This document shows, one piece after another, positions 7,390 through 18,430 of a stretch of DNA of 63,125 bases. Location: contig JACCRC010000160.1 in NCBI GenBank assembly GCA_013813765.1, positions 1 through 63,125 of the forward strand, read 5' to 3'. The position numbers and the translations under genes were made by a program. The DNA is from Deltaproteobacteria bacterium. Its GTDB lineage: Bacteria; Myxococcota_A; Polyangia; Haliangiales; Haliangiaceae. Numbering within the stretch: the first letter of the stretch is position 1; every line of letters starts with the position of its first letter. Below the pieces are notes generated by a model that worked only from the letters and a program-made list of their open reading frames with translations, was not told where the DNA came from and ran no database searches.

Positions 7390-9254
7390 CAACGACCGAC
7401 GAGGGCCATCAGCGCGATCACGATGACGGTCGCGACCGGGAGCATGTAGAGGAGCACGGGCAGGATCAGCGGCATGAGCGCGAGGTTTCCGAACAGCTCG
7501 CGCCTACGCTTCGACACCTCGACCATCGCGTCGTGCAGCGACAGTGCTGCCTTCGCGTGATCCGCGCGCGCGACGTCGCGGCTCCGGCGCGCCAGCTCGA
7601 CGCGGTAGGTCTCGGTGCCGCAGTACCCGCAGCTCGTGACCAGCTGTCCACCCTCGTAGCTGATCGCTCCACCACACGTCGGACATTCCGTCGTCTCCGG
7701 CTTCGCGACATGCGCGCCGATCGTCGGGATCACCGGTAATCGCCTGCGCGTGGTGGTCAGGTACGACGCGTAGGAGACAGAGAACACGGGCAGACCGAAG
7801 GCCCCGAGCAGGCCGAACACGAACAGGAAGGGATGCCCGTCGAACACGGCCCGACCGATCGGGTTGAAGAGCCCGATCGTCGTGACCGCGAGCCAGATGA
7901 ACCCGACCGACCAGGCGACCACGAGGACGGGCAGCGACGTGAAGCGGCGGGCCCGCCGCCACTGCGACACCGCCGCTTGTAGCTGATCGGCCGCGGCGGC
8001 ACGCGTGGACAGTGTCTCCTTGTAGTCCGCGGGAGTCTCCTTGGGTGTGCCGCAGCTGGGGCAAGCCATGCGGTCGAGCTTGATCGGCACGCCACCGCCG
8101 CAGTTGGCGCAGATGAGGGGCGCGAGTCGCGGCAGCTTGTCGCCGTGGGCAGCATCGCGCTTCGCCGGCAACGGTCGCGAGAGGACGCGTCGCGAGTAGA
8201 ACCAGAGGCCGCCGATGGCGAGCAGGACCAGCACCGGAAACAACGACGCGAGCCTGCGCGCGAGACGGCTCGCGAGGTACTGCGCGCGCTGGGTTCCCGA
8301 CAACGAATAGCCGGCGTCGATCAGAGCGGTCATCACGGCACCGCGCTGGTTCTCGATCGCAGCGTCGAACGCGCGTTGCGTGGGAGTCGCGCCGCGTTCG
8401 AGCAGGAGCGTGGCGGTGGAGAGGTCGCCGTGCGCGGCGGCGTGGGCCAGCGCCGTCATGCCCCGCTGATCCACGGCATTCACGTTCGCGCCACGATCGA
8501 CGAGCATCCGGATGTACTCGGGGTAGAAGTCCATGAGCGCGGGTTTCACGACCTCGAGCCAGCCGTGCTCGACGGCCTCCATCAACGGCGTGCGCCCCGT
8601 CGGGGTCGTCGCGTTCGGGTCGGCTCCGAGCTCGAGGTACGCGGCCCCGAGGCGTGGTTGCGTGCTCGACGCGATGAACAGTGCAGTTCGGCCGTCGGTG
8701 GTCCGCTCGTCGATCGGCACCTTGCTGGTGAGCAGCGACGCGGCGACGTTGCCGTTCCCGATCGCGGTCGCCTCCATCAGCGGCGTGAACCCGATCTTGT
8801 CGCGCGCGCGAAGATCAGCTCCCTTGGCGATCAGCTCGTCGATCAGCTCGGGATATCCCGCGCGCGGACCCTCCAGCATGCTCGCGCGGATCGCGAGCGA
8901 GAGGGGCGACACTCCGTCCGCGTTTGCGAGGTTCGGGTCCGCGCCCCGCGAGAGCAGATACGTCGCGACCGCCGGCTTGATCCTCGCGATCGAACCGAGC
9001 AGCGCGGTCGACCGCTGCTTGCTGCGATCCTGGGCGTCGACGCTCATGCCCGCGGCGAGAAACAGCTCGACACCGTCGAGGTGACCGTCCTGCGCCACCT
9101 TGACGAAGCTGTCCGCGTCGAAGGTCCACCGCTTCTCGAGCTTCGCGCGCGCCTGCTCGGGGGTGAGCCCCTGTGCGTGGCTTGCGCTCGCGAGGACGCA
9201 TCCGATCAAGATGACGAGGGCGAGACGGCTCGAGGCGCTGGCTGTTATCGGCAC
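7386..9254 (-). CDS. Exported ankyrin-repeat membrane protein with two zinc ribbons
   Basis: 622 residues with an unusual layout. A signal peptide (1-27, ending SASHA) is followed by ankyrin repeats to about residue 330 (repeated G-A-D-P-N, G-x-T-P-L-M-E-A and G-A-N-V-N motifs), so the repeats are predicted outside the cytoplasm. A membrane helix near 345-365 leads to a first zinc ribbon (CANCGG then CPSCG), two further membrane helices, a second ribbon (CPTCGG then CGYCG), a charged helical segment, and a strongly hydrophobic tail (about 591-620). GTG start lies two bases after the upstream gene's stop, so it is the last gene of the operon that begins at 15786. Function unknown. Confidence 0.75.
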   Translation of the reverse strand: MPITASASSRLALVILIGCVLASASHAQGLTPEQARAKLEKRWTFDADSFVKVAQDGHLDGVELFLAAGMSVDAQDRSKQRSTALLGSIARIKPAVATYLLSRGADPNLANADGVSPLSLAIRASMLEGPRAGYPELIDELIAKGADLRARDKIGFTPLMEATAIGNGNVAASLLTSKVPIDERTTDGRTALFIASSTQPRLGAAYLELGADPNATTPTGRTPLMEAVEHGWLEVVKPALMDFYPEYIRMLVDRGANVNAVDQRGMTALAHAAAHGDLSTATLLLERGATPTQRAFDAAIENQRGAVMTALIDAGYSLSGTQRAQYLASRLARRLASLFPVLVLLAIGGLWFYSRRVLSRPLPAKRDAAHGDKLPRLAPLICANCGGGVPIKLDRMACPSCGTPKETPADYKETLSTRAAAADQLQAAVSQWRRARRFTSLPVLVVAWSVGFIWLAVTTIGLFNPIGRAVFDGHPFLFVFGLLGAFGLPVFSVSYASYLTTTRRRLPVIPTIGAHVAKPETTECPTCGGAISYEGGQLVTSCGYCGTETYRVELARRSRDVARADHAKAALSLHDAMVEVSKRRRELFGNLALMPLILPVLLYMLPVATVIVIALMALVGRC

Positions 9255-9256
9255 AA

Positions 9257-11248
9257 CTACGGCGCGGTGGCCCTGCAGCAGCGGAAGCCGGCTGACGCCT
9301 CGATCACGTTGACCGCGGCGCGTGTGGTGCGGAAGTCGCAGGTCGCGCCGAGCTTCGGCGTCTCGTAGGAGCCGCCGCGGAATACCGCGATGTTCTGACC
9401 GCCCGTCGTGACGCCGGTGATGTCGTCAGTCCACTCCTTCAAGTTGCCCGACAGGTCACGCACGCCGGGCATCGACACGCACGTTGCGATCGAGCCGGTG
9501 TTCACCATCACGTCGTTGTCCGGCAGGCCCGGGATGCCGTCGTACGTCTCGGTGTTGCACGACGTCGAGTTGAACGTGTTGCCGTACGGGTAGGTGGTGT
9601 TCGTGGAGCCCTCGCACGCGCTCTGCCACTGCGGGCCGGTGCACAGGACCTTGCCGGCCGCCTGACACGCGGCCTGCGCGCTCGTCCACGTGACGTTGCG
9701 CCATGACGGCCGGTTCGCCGTCGAGCACGCACGCGAGGTCGAGTTGTTCGTCGTCGCCGCATCGGGTCGCGAGGCCTCGTAGGTGTCGATGTAGAAGTTG
9801 TTGCCGCCGAAGTTGATGTGCGTCATCGAGTCGATCACGCGGTCCGGACCGGTCGGGTTGTCGACGATGCCGTCGCAGTTGTTGTCCTTGTCGTCGCAGA
9901 GCTCGGGCCCGGCCGTCGCACCGGGCGTGGTGATCACGCACACCGCGGGGTTGTTGAGGTTCATCGCGTCGCACCGGTACGAGCCGGTGCCCTGGCACGC
10001 GCCGATGCCGGTGTCCGCGCACGGCTGGCCCTTGTTCGGCTGGCCCTCGTCGACCGCACCGTCGCAGTCGTTGTCGAACGTGTCGCAACGGGTCTCCGGC
10101 AGCACCGCGCCGGTCATCGGATCCTGCTGGACCATGCCGGGATAGACGCAGCGCCAGCCCTGCGCGCCCATGCACATCGCCGTCGGAGCGGTCGCACCGC
10201 ACTCGCCACCGCTACGGCAGATGTTCGGCGGAGTGCCGAGGTTGTCGTCGGGGACGCCGCTGCAATCGTCGTCGAGGCCGTTGCAGATCTCGTTGCCGGT
10301 CGGGATGCAGAAGCCGGACTCGCAGCCGTTGAACGCCATGCCGTCGAGGTTGCGATAGCCGGTCTCGCACGCGACGACGGTGCACATGCCGTTCGCGCAG
10401 CCCTCGAACGCGCGCGGGAGGTTGCACACGGTGCCGCACGCACCGCAGTTTCGCGGATCGCCGTTGACGATGTCGTAGCCGTTGTGACCCATGCCATCGC
10501 AGTCCTGATCGAGGTCGGCGACATCGCACTGCTCGAACGTCGGGAACACCGCGCCCGAGCACACCGTGACGCCGCCGATGCACGACCGCATGCCGAGGTT
10601 GCACTCGCCGGTGTTGCCCTGCGCGGGACCGTCGATACCGGCGACACACGGCGTCGTCATCAGCATCTCGTCGAACATGCCGTCGCAGTCGTCGTCGCGG
10701 TTGTTGCACGTCTCGGCCTGGCCACCGACGGTACCGATCGCCCCCTGGCACTCGACGGCCGGGATCGTCGTGTTGCAGTGGAACGTTCCTGCCACGCACT
10801 CGCCGACGTCGGTGCCGCACTTCGCGCCGCCGCCCGGATCGCCCTCGTCCTGAAGTCCGTTGCAGTCGTTATCGAGACCGTCGCACTGCTCGGGCCTCGG
10901 CGGCTTGCTGCACACCACGCTACCGTTGACGCACGTGTTGACGCCGCCTGCGCACTCGCCGACCGCGGGGCCCGACACGCCGCCGATGTCGGCACACAGC
11001 TGACCGACGGGTGCCGCGAGCGAGCCCTCGTCGACGTTGCCGTCGCAGTCATCGTCCTTGTTGTTGCAGGCCTCCGCGCCGGTCGGCACGCACGTGCTCG
11101 CATCGGGCGCGTCGAACGGATCGACGAAGGCGTCGAGCGCATCGTCGGTGCCGCCGTCGCCGTTCAGCACCCCGCAGTTGATGCAGTACTTGTTGACGTC
11201 GCACGACACGCTCAGCGCGAGCGTCGCGACGAGGAGAGCGCGAATCAC
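9257..11248 (-). CDS. MopE-type metal-binding repeat protein with SUMF1/FGE-like domain
   Basis: 663 residues from GTG 11248, which has a perfect AGGGAGG six bases upstream and overlaps the stop of the preceding gene (GTGA). A short signal ends at Cys, probably a lipoprotein though the lipobox is imperfect. Seven copies of a C-D/N-x-x-D-D-D-C-D/N-G motif, the repeat found in the copper-binding protein MopE and in many myxobacterial surface proteins, fill residues about 40-470. The last 190 residues match the sulfatase-modifying-factor (formylglycine-generating enzyme) fold: a Y-E-A-S-R entry, W-x-x-A-C-x-G, L-S-G-N-L-K-E-W-T and F-R-G-G-S. Only one of the two active-site Cys of true FGE is recognisable, so catalysis as FGE is doubtful. 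Confidence 0.8.
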   Translation of the reverse strand: MIRALLVATLALSVSCDVNKYCINCGVLNGDGGTDDALDAFVDPFDAPDASTCVPTGAEACNNKDDDCDGNVDEGSLAAPVGQLCADIGGVSGPAVGECAGGVNTCVNGSVVCSKPPRPEQCDGLDNDCNGLQDEGDPGGGAKCGTDVGECVAGTFHCNTTIPAVECQGAIGTVGGQAETCNNRDDDCDGMFDEMLMTTPCVAGIDGPAQGNTGECNLGMRSCIGGVTVCSGAVFPTFEQCDVADLDQDCDGMGHNGYDIVNGDPRNCGACGTVCNLPRAFEGCANGMCTVVACETGYRNLDGMAFNGCESGFCIPTGNEICNGLDDDCSGVPDDNLGTPPNICRSGGECGATAPTAMCMGAQGWRCVYPGMVQQDPMTGAVLPETRCDTFDNDCDGAVDEGQPNKGQPCADTGIGACQGTGSYRCDAMNLNNPAVCVITTPGATAGPELCDDKDNNCDGIVDNPTGPDRVIDSMTHINFGGNNFYIDTYEASRPDAATTNNSTSRACSTANRPSWRNVTWTSAQAACQAAGKVLCTGPQWQSACEGSTNTTYPYGNTFNSTSCNTETYDGIPGLPDNDVMVNTGSIATCVSMPGVRDLSGNLKEWTDDITGVTTGGQNIAVFRGGSYETPKLGATCDFRTTRAAVNVIEASAGFRCCRATAP

Positions 11249-14200
11249 GAGCGACCTCCCTTTCGCCGGCGGCGCATCACGAGGAGCGCCAGACCGACGA
11301 GCCAGCCCGCATCGGCGCCGCCCGCCTGGCAGCCACCGCCGCCGCCGGTCGTGACGATCTCCTCCACGCCGGCATCCGGCAGGAAGCTCGCCGGGTCGTA
11401 GCAGCTGCCGCCCTTGCACACGTCGGTCGGGTTCGGACACTCGACGTCGAAGATCTTGCATGGATCCGGCTCGCACATGCCGCCGTTGTTCGGGTTGCAC
11501 CACTGGCCCGGCTGACACGTCACGAACGCGCACGGATTTTCCTCGCAGTTGCCGCTCGAATCCTGGCACTCCTTGCCGAACGGACACGGGGCCCCGCACG
11601 GATCGACCTCGCACGTACCGAGGCGGCAGCGCTGACCGGTCGCGCACTCCACGCCCGCGCAGCTGCCGTGACACATGTTGTCGACGCAGTACTCCTCCGC
11701 GCCGCAGGTGACGCCCGCACACGGATTCGTCACGCACTGACCGACGCCCTGTGCGTCGACGATGCAGCTCTGATTCGCGTTGCAGCGCTGCGGGAACGTG
11801 GTGCAGTCGTCGGGCTTGCACTCGCCGGTCTGCGGGATGCAGACCTGGGTGCCCGGGCAGGTCACCTGGCTGCACGCCGCCACGCAGAGCGACGCGTTCG
11901 CCTGGTTCGGATCCTCGATGCAGATCTGCTTGGTGCCGGGCACCGTCGGGCAGGTGACGTTGAAGCACGGGTCGGCGACGCAGAAGTCATTCGGCGCCAT
12001 ACCCTTGCACTTCTTGCCGAGCGGACACGGGAACTCGCCGGGGCTGCAGCGGAACGCGCACTGGCACGAGGTGCACGCCGCACCGGTCGGGCACAGCGTG
12101 CCTTCGTCGATCTGACCGTTGCAGTTGTCGTCCTGGCAGTTGCACGTCTCCTGTGCCGTCGGCATGCCCTGGCAGATCACCGCGCCGTTCTGGCAGGACT
12201 CGGTCGCGTTGCACTGGCCCGCGATCGAGCACGGGCAGTCATCGGCGTTGTTCGGGATGTTGTCGACACCGTCGGGATCCGCGCACTCCCAGTCCTCGTC
12301 GATCATCCCGTCGCAGTCGTCATCGTTGCCGTCGCAGGAGTCGTCGTCGGGTGCGGTCGTCGCGTTGCAGACCTGCATGCCGTTCTGACAGACCAGCTGG
12401 CCGACACCGCAGTTCGTCGAGCAGTCCGCGAGCTCGCACGTGCCCATCCCGGGCAAGCCGCTCGGGTTGTCGCAGGTCGGCGTCATCGGAGTTCCGGCGC
12501 ACTGCGCGTTCGTCGTGCACGTGGTCGGCGGCGTCTCGTCGATGCGACCGTCGCAGTCGTCATCGAAGCCGTTGCAGATCTCGACGGTCGGCGTGATCTC
12601 GCCGCTGCACGCGCCGAACATACCGTTGCCGTTCAGGGGACACGTGCGCGTACCGGGCTGGCACCGGCACGTGCCGGGCATCATCGCGTTCAAGGTCTCG
12701 CAGCCGGAGTCGGGCATGTGATTCGCGCCCGGGTTGTTCAGCGGGTCGAATGCCGGGAAGCCATTGTTGAGGTTCGAGCACGCCTGCTGGAAGCCGTCCG
12801 CGTTTCCGTTGCAGTCGTCATCGAGGCCGTTGCAGACCTCCGTCGTCGCCGGCGTCGCGCTGCACGCGCCGTAGCAGCAGTTCGCGCCGGTGCAGGTCGT
12901 GCTCGCGTCGCAGCCCGGGACGAAGTTGCACTGCCGCACGCCGAGGCACACGCCGGTGCCGCACGGGATATCGGTGTCCTCGTCGATGATCGTGTCGCAG
13001 TCGTCGTCCTGCCCATCGCACTGCTCGGCGCCCTGCACCACGCACGTGCAGCTACCGAGGCCCTCGTCGATCTTCGCGTCGCAGTCGTCGTCGATCATGT
13101 TGCAGGTCTCGGTGCACGGACCGAGATCGACGCCGTTCTGATCGACGAGGCGGTTGCTCGCGTTGCACGTGACATTGGGCGCCGTGCAGACCAGGCCCTG
13201 GCCGTTCGAGGAGCAGGCGAGCGTGCCCTGACGGAAGCACGCGCCGAACTTGTTGTTGTTGCAAGCCAAGCCCTTGCCCGGGAAGTCCTCGTCGACGCGC
13301 GTGTCGCAATCGTCGTCGAGATCATTGCAGGTCTCGAAGATGATCGAGTCGGACACGATGCCCGCCAGGGCGTTCGCCAGCGCGTTCTCGTCGTTGGCGA
13401 AGAACGCCGAGCCGGTGCCGCCCGCCGCCGCGACCGCGTTGAGCTGCGCGGTCTCCGCGGGCTGCGTGGAGAACCCGACCACGAACGTGTTGATGCCCTT
13501 CGCGCGCAGCGCGGCCGCCGCGGCGACCGGATCGCCCTGGCAGCTCTCCGCGCCATCGGTGAGGAGGATGACGCTGTAATTGCGGCAGCCGCCGGTCGAC
13601 GCGAGATCGCAGGCCTTGATCGGAGTCAGGAAATCCTCGGCCGCGTTCAGCGAGTTCGCGAGCGGCGTGGGCCCCGTGCCGCGGAATTCGCAATCGCCGC
13701 CACCGGGGAAGTTGCAGTAGTCGCCGACCGTCTGCGTGTTGATGAAGTTCGCCTCGGTGCCGTCGAGCCACATCAGATACTGGTTGATGTCCTTGCCGAA
13801 TCCAGCGACGACGTCAGCGCCTCGACGCGGCGGCGGACAGCTGCCCGAGTAGTTGATGCACTCGTCGCCGGGGGAGTTCTTGAGGACCGCGATCGGACCA
13901 CTGGTGCCGCCATTCACGGTGCACGCCGGTGTTGGCGCTGCGCCCGTGTTGTTGCCCGGGTTGTCGTACGTGCAGCAGATTCCGACTGGCGGATTTCGGC
14001 ACTCGAAGTTGTGCGCGAGCTGGCAGCTGCGATCGAGCGATTGATCCTGGTGATAGCGGGCGAGCGCGAAGTCGACATTGGGATAGGCGGAGATCACGTT
14101 GGAGACCGCCGCCTTCGCCTTGAACAGGCGAGAGTCATCGGCGAGGCCGTTGCCGTCGAAGTCGCGGCCGGCGTGGCCGACCGAGCCATCTCCAAAGGTG

Positions 14201-15786
14201 GGCGTGCCCGCGAGGTTGCCGAGCATCGAGCCGGACGTATCGAGGATGATCGTGAACCGCGCGCGGCTATCCGTCACCGGACCCTGGCATGCCGGGACCT
14301 GCGGCGCGCACTGCTGCGGAACGCCGCCCTGGCACGCCTGGATCGTCATCGTGCCGCAGTTGAGCGTGCCGAGGTTCTCGTCGATCTGATCGTTGAAGTT
14401 GTTGTCGAAGCCGTCGCAGAACTCGCCGACGTAGCCACCGGAGATCTGGATCTCGCCGACGCCGCCGCCCGCCTCGCCGTTGCAGATCGGGCACACCCCG
14501 CCGAGCGCCCCATCGACGTTGAACACGGCACCGTCGTTGATGCTCGCGCTCGCACCGGACAGCACCGAGATGAGGCCGCCGCCACCGCCGCCACCACAGT
14601 CGTCGCACGTACCGCTCTGCTGGAACGGTGCCGCGCACTCGCCGCCCGACAGCGCGCCCTGGGTGTCACCGCCGAGCCCGCCGGCCGCGGTGACCAGCGC
14701 GTTCGCCCCGATCGAGACGTTGTCGCCGACGATGAAGATCGTGCCGCCCGCACCACCGCCGCCGGAGTCGTTCTCGATGCCGCAGCCGCGGCGGCCGGTC
14801 GCCTCGATCGTGCCGTTGATCGTGACGAGGCCGATGCCACCGTTCAGGGCAGCGAGCACGATGCGGCCGCCGCCGCCGCCCGCGGTGTTCAGCGTGGTGC
14901 CGTCGCCGTCGCGGCAGCCCTTGTCCCCGCCGGAAGCGCCGAACTCCGGCGCGTAGATCGAGTGGAAGTAACCGGACCCCGCGATCGACGGCAAGCCGTC
15001 GTTGTTGCGGCAGTCCGCGGTGCTCGCCGGTGCACCGAGCGCGTTGCAGCCGGGGACGCCGGTGCCGTTGTAGGTGACGGTGTTGCCACAGTCCTCCTCG
15101 AAGTCCGCGGGAAACGTCTGCGTGCCGGAGATGTCGTTCGTGCCGCGCCCGCCACGGCCGAAGTGCGCGCCGCCGCCACCGGAGTCGCGCACGGCGCAAC
15201 CGCCCTGCCCCGCAGCGCCGTCGTCGACGATCCAGCTGCCGGTGGTGAACGCCTCGGCGACGCCCGCGGCGTTCGTGTAGCGGAGCTGCTGCGCGGTGAG
15301 CACGGCGGTGACGACGAAGAGCCCGTTGTTCGCGGCCGTCGTCGCGCCGTAGATCGTGATCGTACGACCGACCTGCCCCGCGTTGAACAACCCGGCGGAG
15401 TCGGTCAGCGTCATCGTGTTCGCGACCTTCGTCAGCGTGTCACCCGTGCCGTTCGCGGATGACGGGCCGCGACCGTCACCGCAGATCGGCGTCTGGTACC
15501 CGGCGCCCTTCGCGGTGATCCGAGACGTCGCGTCGATCGAGATGTTGGTCGCGCGCAGCTCGAGATTGCCGGTGGCGGTCTTGCTGCCTCCCACGTAGGG
15601 GTTCACCTGGATCACGGCGTTGTTCGTCAGCGTGATCGTCGTGAAGGTGTGGATGCCCGACATCTGACACGTGATGTTGTTCAGCGTCAGGTTGGGTCCG
15701 GCAGTCGGACAGGGTGCGGCAGCGACGGGCGCTACGAATGCGAGCGCACCAATAGCGATAACCGCGGCCCGGATCCGGCGGAGCAT
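11245..15786 (-). CDS. Giant Cys-rich surface protein: vWA domain, MopE-type repeats, MYXO-CTERM-like anchor
   Basis: 1513 residues. Start ATG 15786 is chosen because a clean signal peptide follows (MLRRIRAA to VAAA); the frame stays open upstream but is not protein-like, and no clear ribosome-binding site is seen. Residues about 25-450 are Gly-rich with repeated GGGG clusters and short hydrophobic strands, resembling a beta-helix adhesin. A von Willebrand A domain follows (about 510-815) with the MIDAS motif DTSGSM. At least eight C-x-x-x-D-D-D-C-D type metal-binding motifs lie at about 460 and 820-1220, then a dense Cys-rich region. The tail has Gly-Gly-Cys, a hydrophobic helix and RRRRK, the pattern of MYXO-CTERM sorting signals. 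First gene of a three-gene minus-strand operon. Confidence 0.8.
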   Translation of the reverse strand: MLRRIRAAVIAIGALAFVAPVAAAPCPTAGPNLTLNNITCQMSGIHTFTTITLTNNAVIQVNPYVGGSKTATGNLELRATNISIDATSRITAKGAGYQTPICGDGRGPSSANGTGDTLTKVANTMTLTDSAGLFNAGQVGRTITIYGATTAANNGLFVVTAVLTAQQLRYTNAAGVAEAFTTGSWIVDDGAAGQGGCAVRDSGGGGAHFGRGGRGTNDISGTQTFPADFEEDCGNTVTYNGTGVPGCNALGAPASTADCRNNDGLPSIAGSGYFHSIYAPEFGASGGDKGCRDGDGTTLNTAGGGGGRIVLAALNGGIGLVTINGTIEATGRRGCGIENDSGGGGAGGTIFIVGDNVSIGANALVTAAGGLGGDTQGALSGGECAAPFQQSGTCDDCGGGGGGGLISVLSGASASINDGAVFNVDGALGGVCPICNGEAGGGVGEIQISGGYVGEFCDGFDNNFNDQIDENLGTLNCGTMTIQACQGGVPQQCAPQVPACQGPVTDSRARFTIILDTSGSMLGNLAGTPTFGDGSVGHAGRDFDGNGLADDSRLFKAKAAVSNVISAYPNVDFALARYHQDQSLDRSCQLAHNFECRNPPVGICCTYDNPGNNTGAAPTPACTVNGGTSGPIAVLKNSPGDECINYSGSCPPPRRGADVVAGFGKDINQYLMWLDGTEANFINTQTVGDYCNFPGGGDCEFRGTGPTPLANSLNAAEDFLTPIKACDLASTGGCRNYSVILLTDGAESCQGDPVAAAAALRAKGINTFVVGFSTQPAETAQLNAVAAAGGTGSAFFANDENALANALAGIVSDSIIFETCNDLDDDCDTRVDEDFPGKGLACNNNKFGACFRQGTLACSSNGQGLVCTAPNVTCNASNRLVDQNGVDLGPCTETCNMIDDDCDAKIDEGLGSCTCVVQGAEQCDGQDDDCDTIIDEDTDIPCGTGVCLGVRQCNFVPGCDASTTCTGANCCYGACSATPATTEVCNGLDDDCNGNADGFQQACSNLNNGFPAFDPLNNPGANHMPDSGCETLNAMMPGTCRCQPGTRTCPLNGNGMFGACSGEITPTVEICNGFDDDCDGRIDETPPTTCTTNAQCAGTPMTPTCDNPSGLPGMGTCELADCSTNCGVGQLVCQNGMQVCNATTAPDDDSCDGNDDDCDGMIDEDWECADPDGVDNIPNNADDCPCSIAGQCNATESCQNGAVICQGMPTAQETCNCQDDNCNGQIDEGTLCPTGAACTSCQCAFRCSPGEFPCPLGKKCKGMAPNDFCVADPCFNVTCPTVPGTKQICIEDPNQANASLCVAACSQVTCPGTQVCIPQTGECKPDDCTTFPQRCNANQSCIVDAQGVGQCVTNPCAGVTCGAEEYCVDNMCHGSCAGVECATGQRCRLGTCEVDPCGAPCPFGKECQDSSGNCEENPCAFVTCQPGQWCNPNNGGMCEPDPCKIFDVECPNPTDVCKGGSCYDPASFLPDAGVEEIVTTGGGGGCQAGGADAGWLVGLALLVMRRRRKGGRS

Positions 15787-15925
15787 GTTCGATATTGTAA
15801 CGGAACACGTCGAAGCTCTGCGAGCGCGTCGGGTAGCCGTGGGGGTGCCTTGAGCGGCGTGGCCGAAAATCGGACATGAAATCGACACCTTCGTGATGTC
15901 ACCCCCCGGTGGTAGGTTCGCGGCG

Positions 15926-17830
<1,905 letters not shown>

Positions 17831-18430
17831 CGCAGGTCACCGCTTCGGCCTTGCCGGTGTCAGGGCGCGCGGGCAGACTGGCCTCGTGTCCACAGAGCCG
17901 CTCGACGAGGAGCTGATGCGCCGAGCCGCGCGCGAGGTCGATCAGTCGCTGCTCGAGTGGTACCTCGGCCTATCGGTGATCGAGCGCCTGCGGGTGGTCA
18001 GTGGGGCGACGAGAAGCGCGTTTCATGCTGCGCGGGCCGACGCTCGCGCCAGCGACTGAGCCCAGGTCCTGCACAATCGCTGGCCGTCGCCGCATCGACG
18101 TCGCACGTCGAATTGCACATGCGACCCCAGGCAAAGAGGAACTACACCAAGTCGGGCAGGCACGGAGCAGAAATTTCATTTCGCAGATGTCCGTGATCGA
18201 GGCCCTTCTTCAGAACCTGACGGCTCGCACGCATGCTCGCGTAGACGGCGCGCGGGACCTGGGCGACCTCGCGCCTTGGTGTTGCGCTCGCGGGGTGCTG
18301 AGCACAGCGCTCACTGGCGTGCGCGGCAACGCCGCGCTCACGCGCCACAAGCACACGATTCGCGACGGAACTCGTGCGTTCGGGGCGTCGTCGCCGGCAC
18401 GCGCCCGATGGCGCCGTGATATCGGAACGC
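17831..18430 (+). other. Gene-poor stretch with one short ORF
   Basis: 600 bases between recQ and the next lipoprotein gene. The first part holds the 57-codon ORF listed separately. From 18060 to 18430 I find no convincing gene on either strand: frames are open by GC bias but give no recognisable protein, and base composition is more mixed than in the flanking genes (for example GCAGAAATTTCATTTCGCAG around 18166). This could be a decayed insertion or the regulatory region of the lipoprotein gene at 18431. No tRNA-like fold or strong terminator was seen. Confidence 0.4.
17886..18059 (+). CDS. Short hypothetical protein (57 aa), possible orphan of a nucleotidyltransferase-linked family
   Basis: GTG 17886 to TGA 18057-18059. 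The peptide is acidic then helical: it opens with S-T-E-P-L-D-E-E-L and contains V-D-Q-S-L-L-E-W-Y-L-G-L-S, then E-R-L-R-V-V and a short Ala-rich end. From memory, small proteins with this D-x-S-L-L-x-W-x-L-x-L-S-x-x-E-R-L pattern occur in deltaproteobacteria, often just upstream of a nucleotidyltransferase; no such partner follows here. The ribosome-binding site is weak (GGGCAG about twelve bases upstream). It may be a solitary remnant or a real small gene. Confidence 0.4.
   Translation: MSTEPLDEELMRRAAREVDQSLLEWYLGLSVIERLRVVSGATRSAFHAARADARASD

Noticed and set aside
11668-15462. Plus-strand open frame of more than 1200 codons opposite the giant surface gene
   Set aside because: It reads as low-complexity Arg/Ala/Val/Asp without domains; the minus strand has a signal peptide, vWA domain and repeats. 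Long antisense frames are expected at this GC content.
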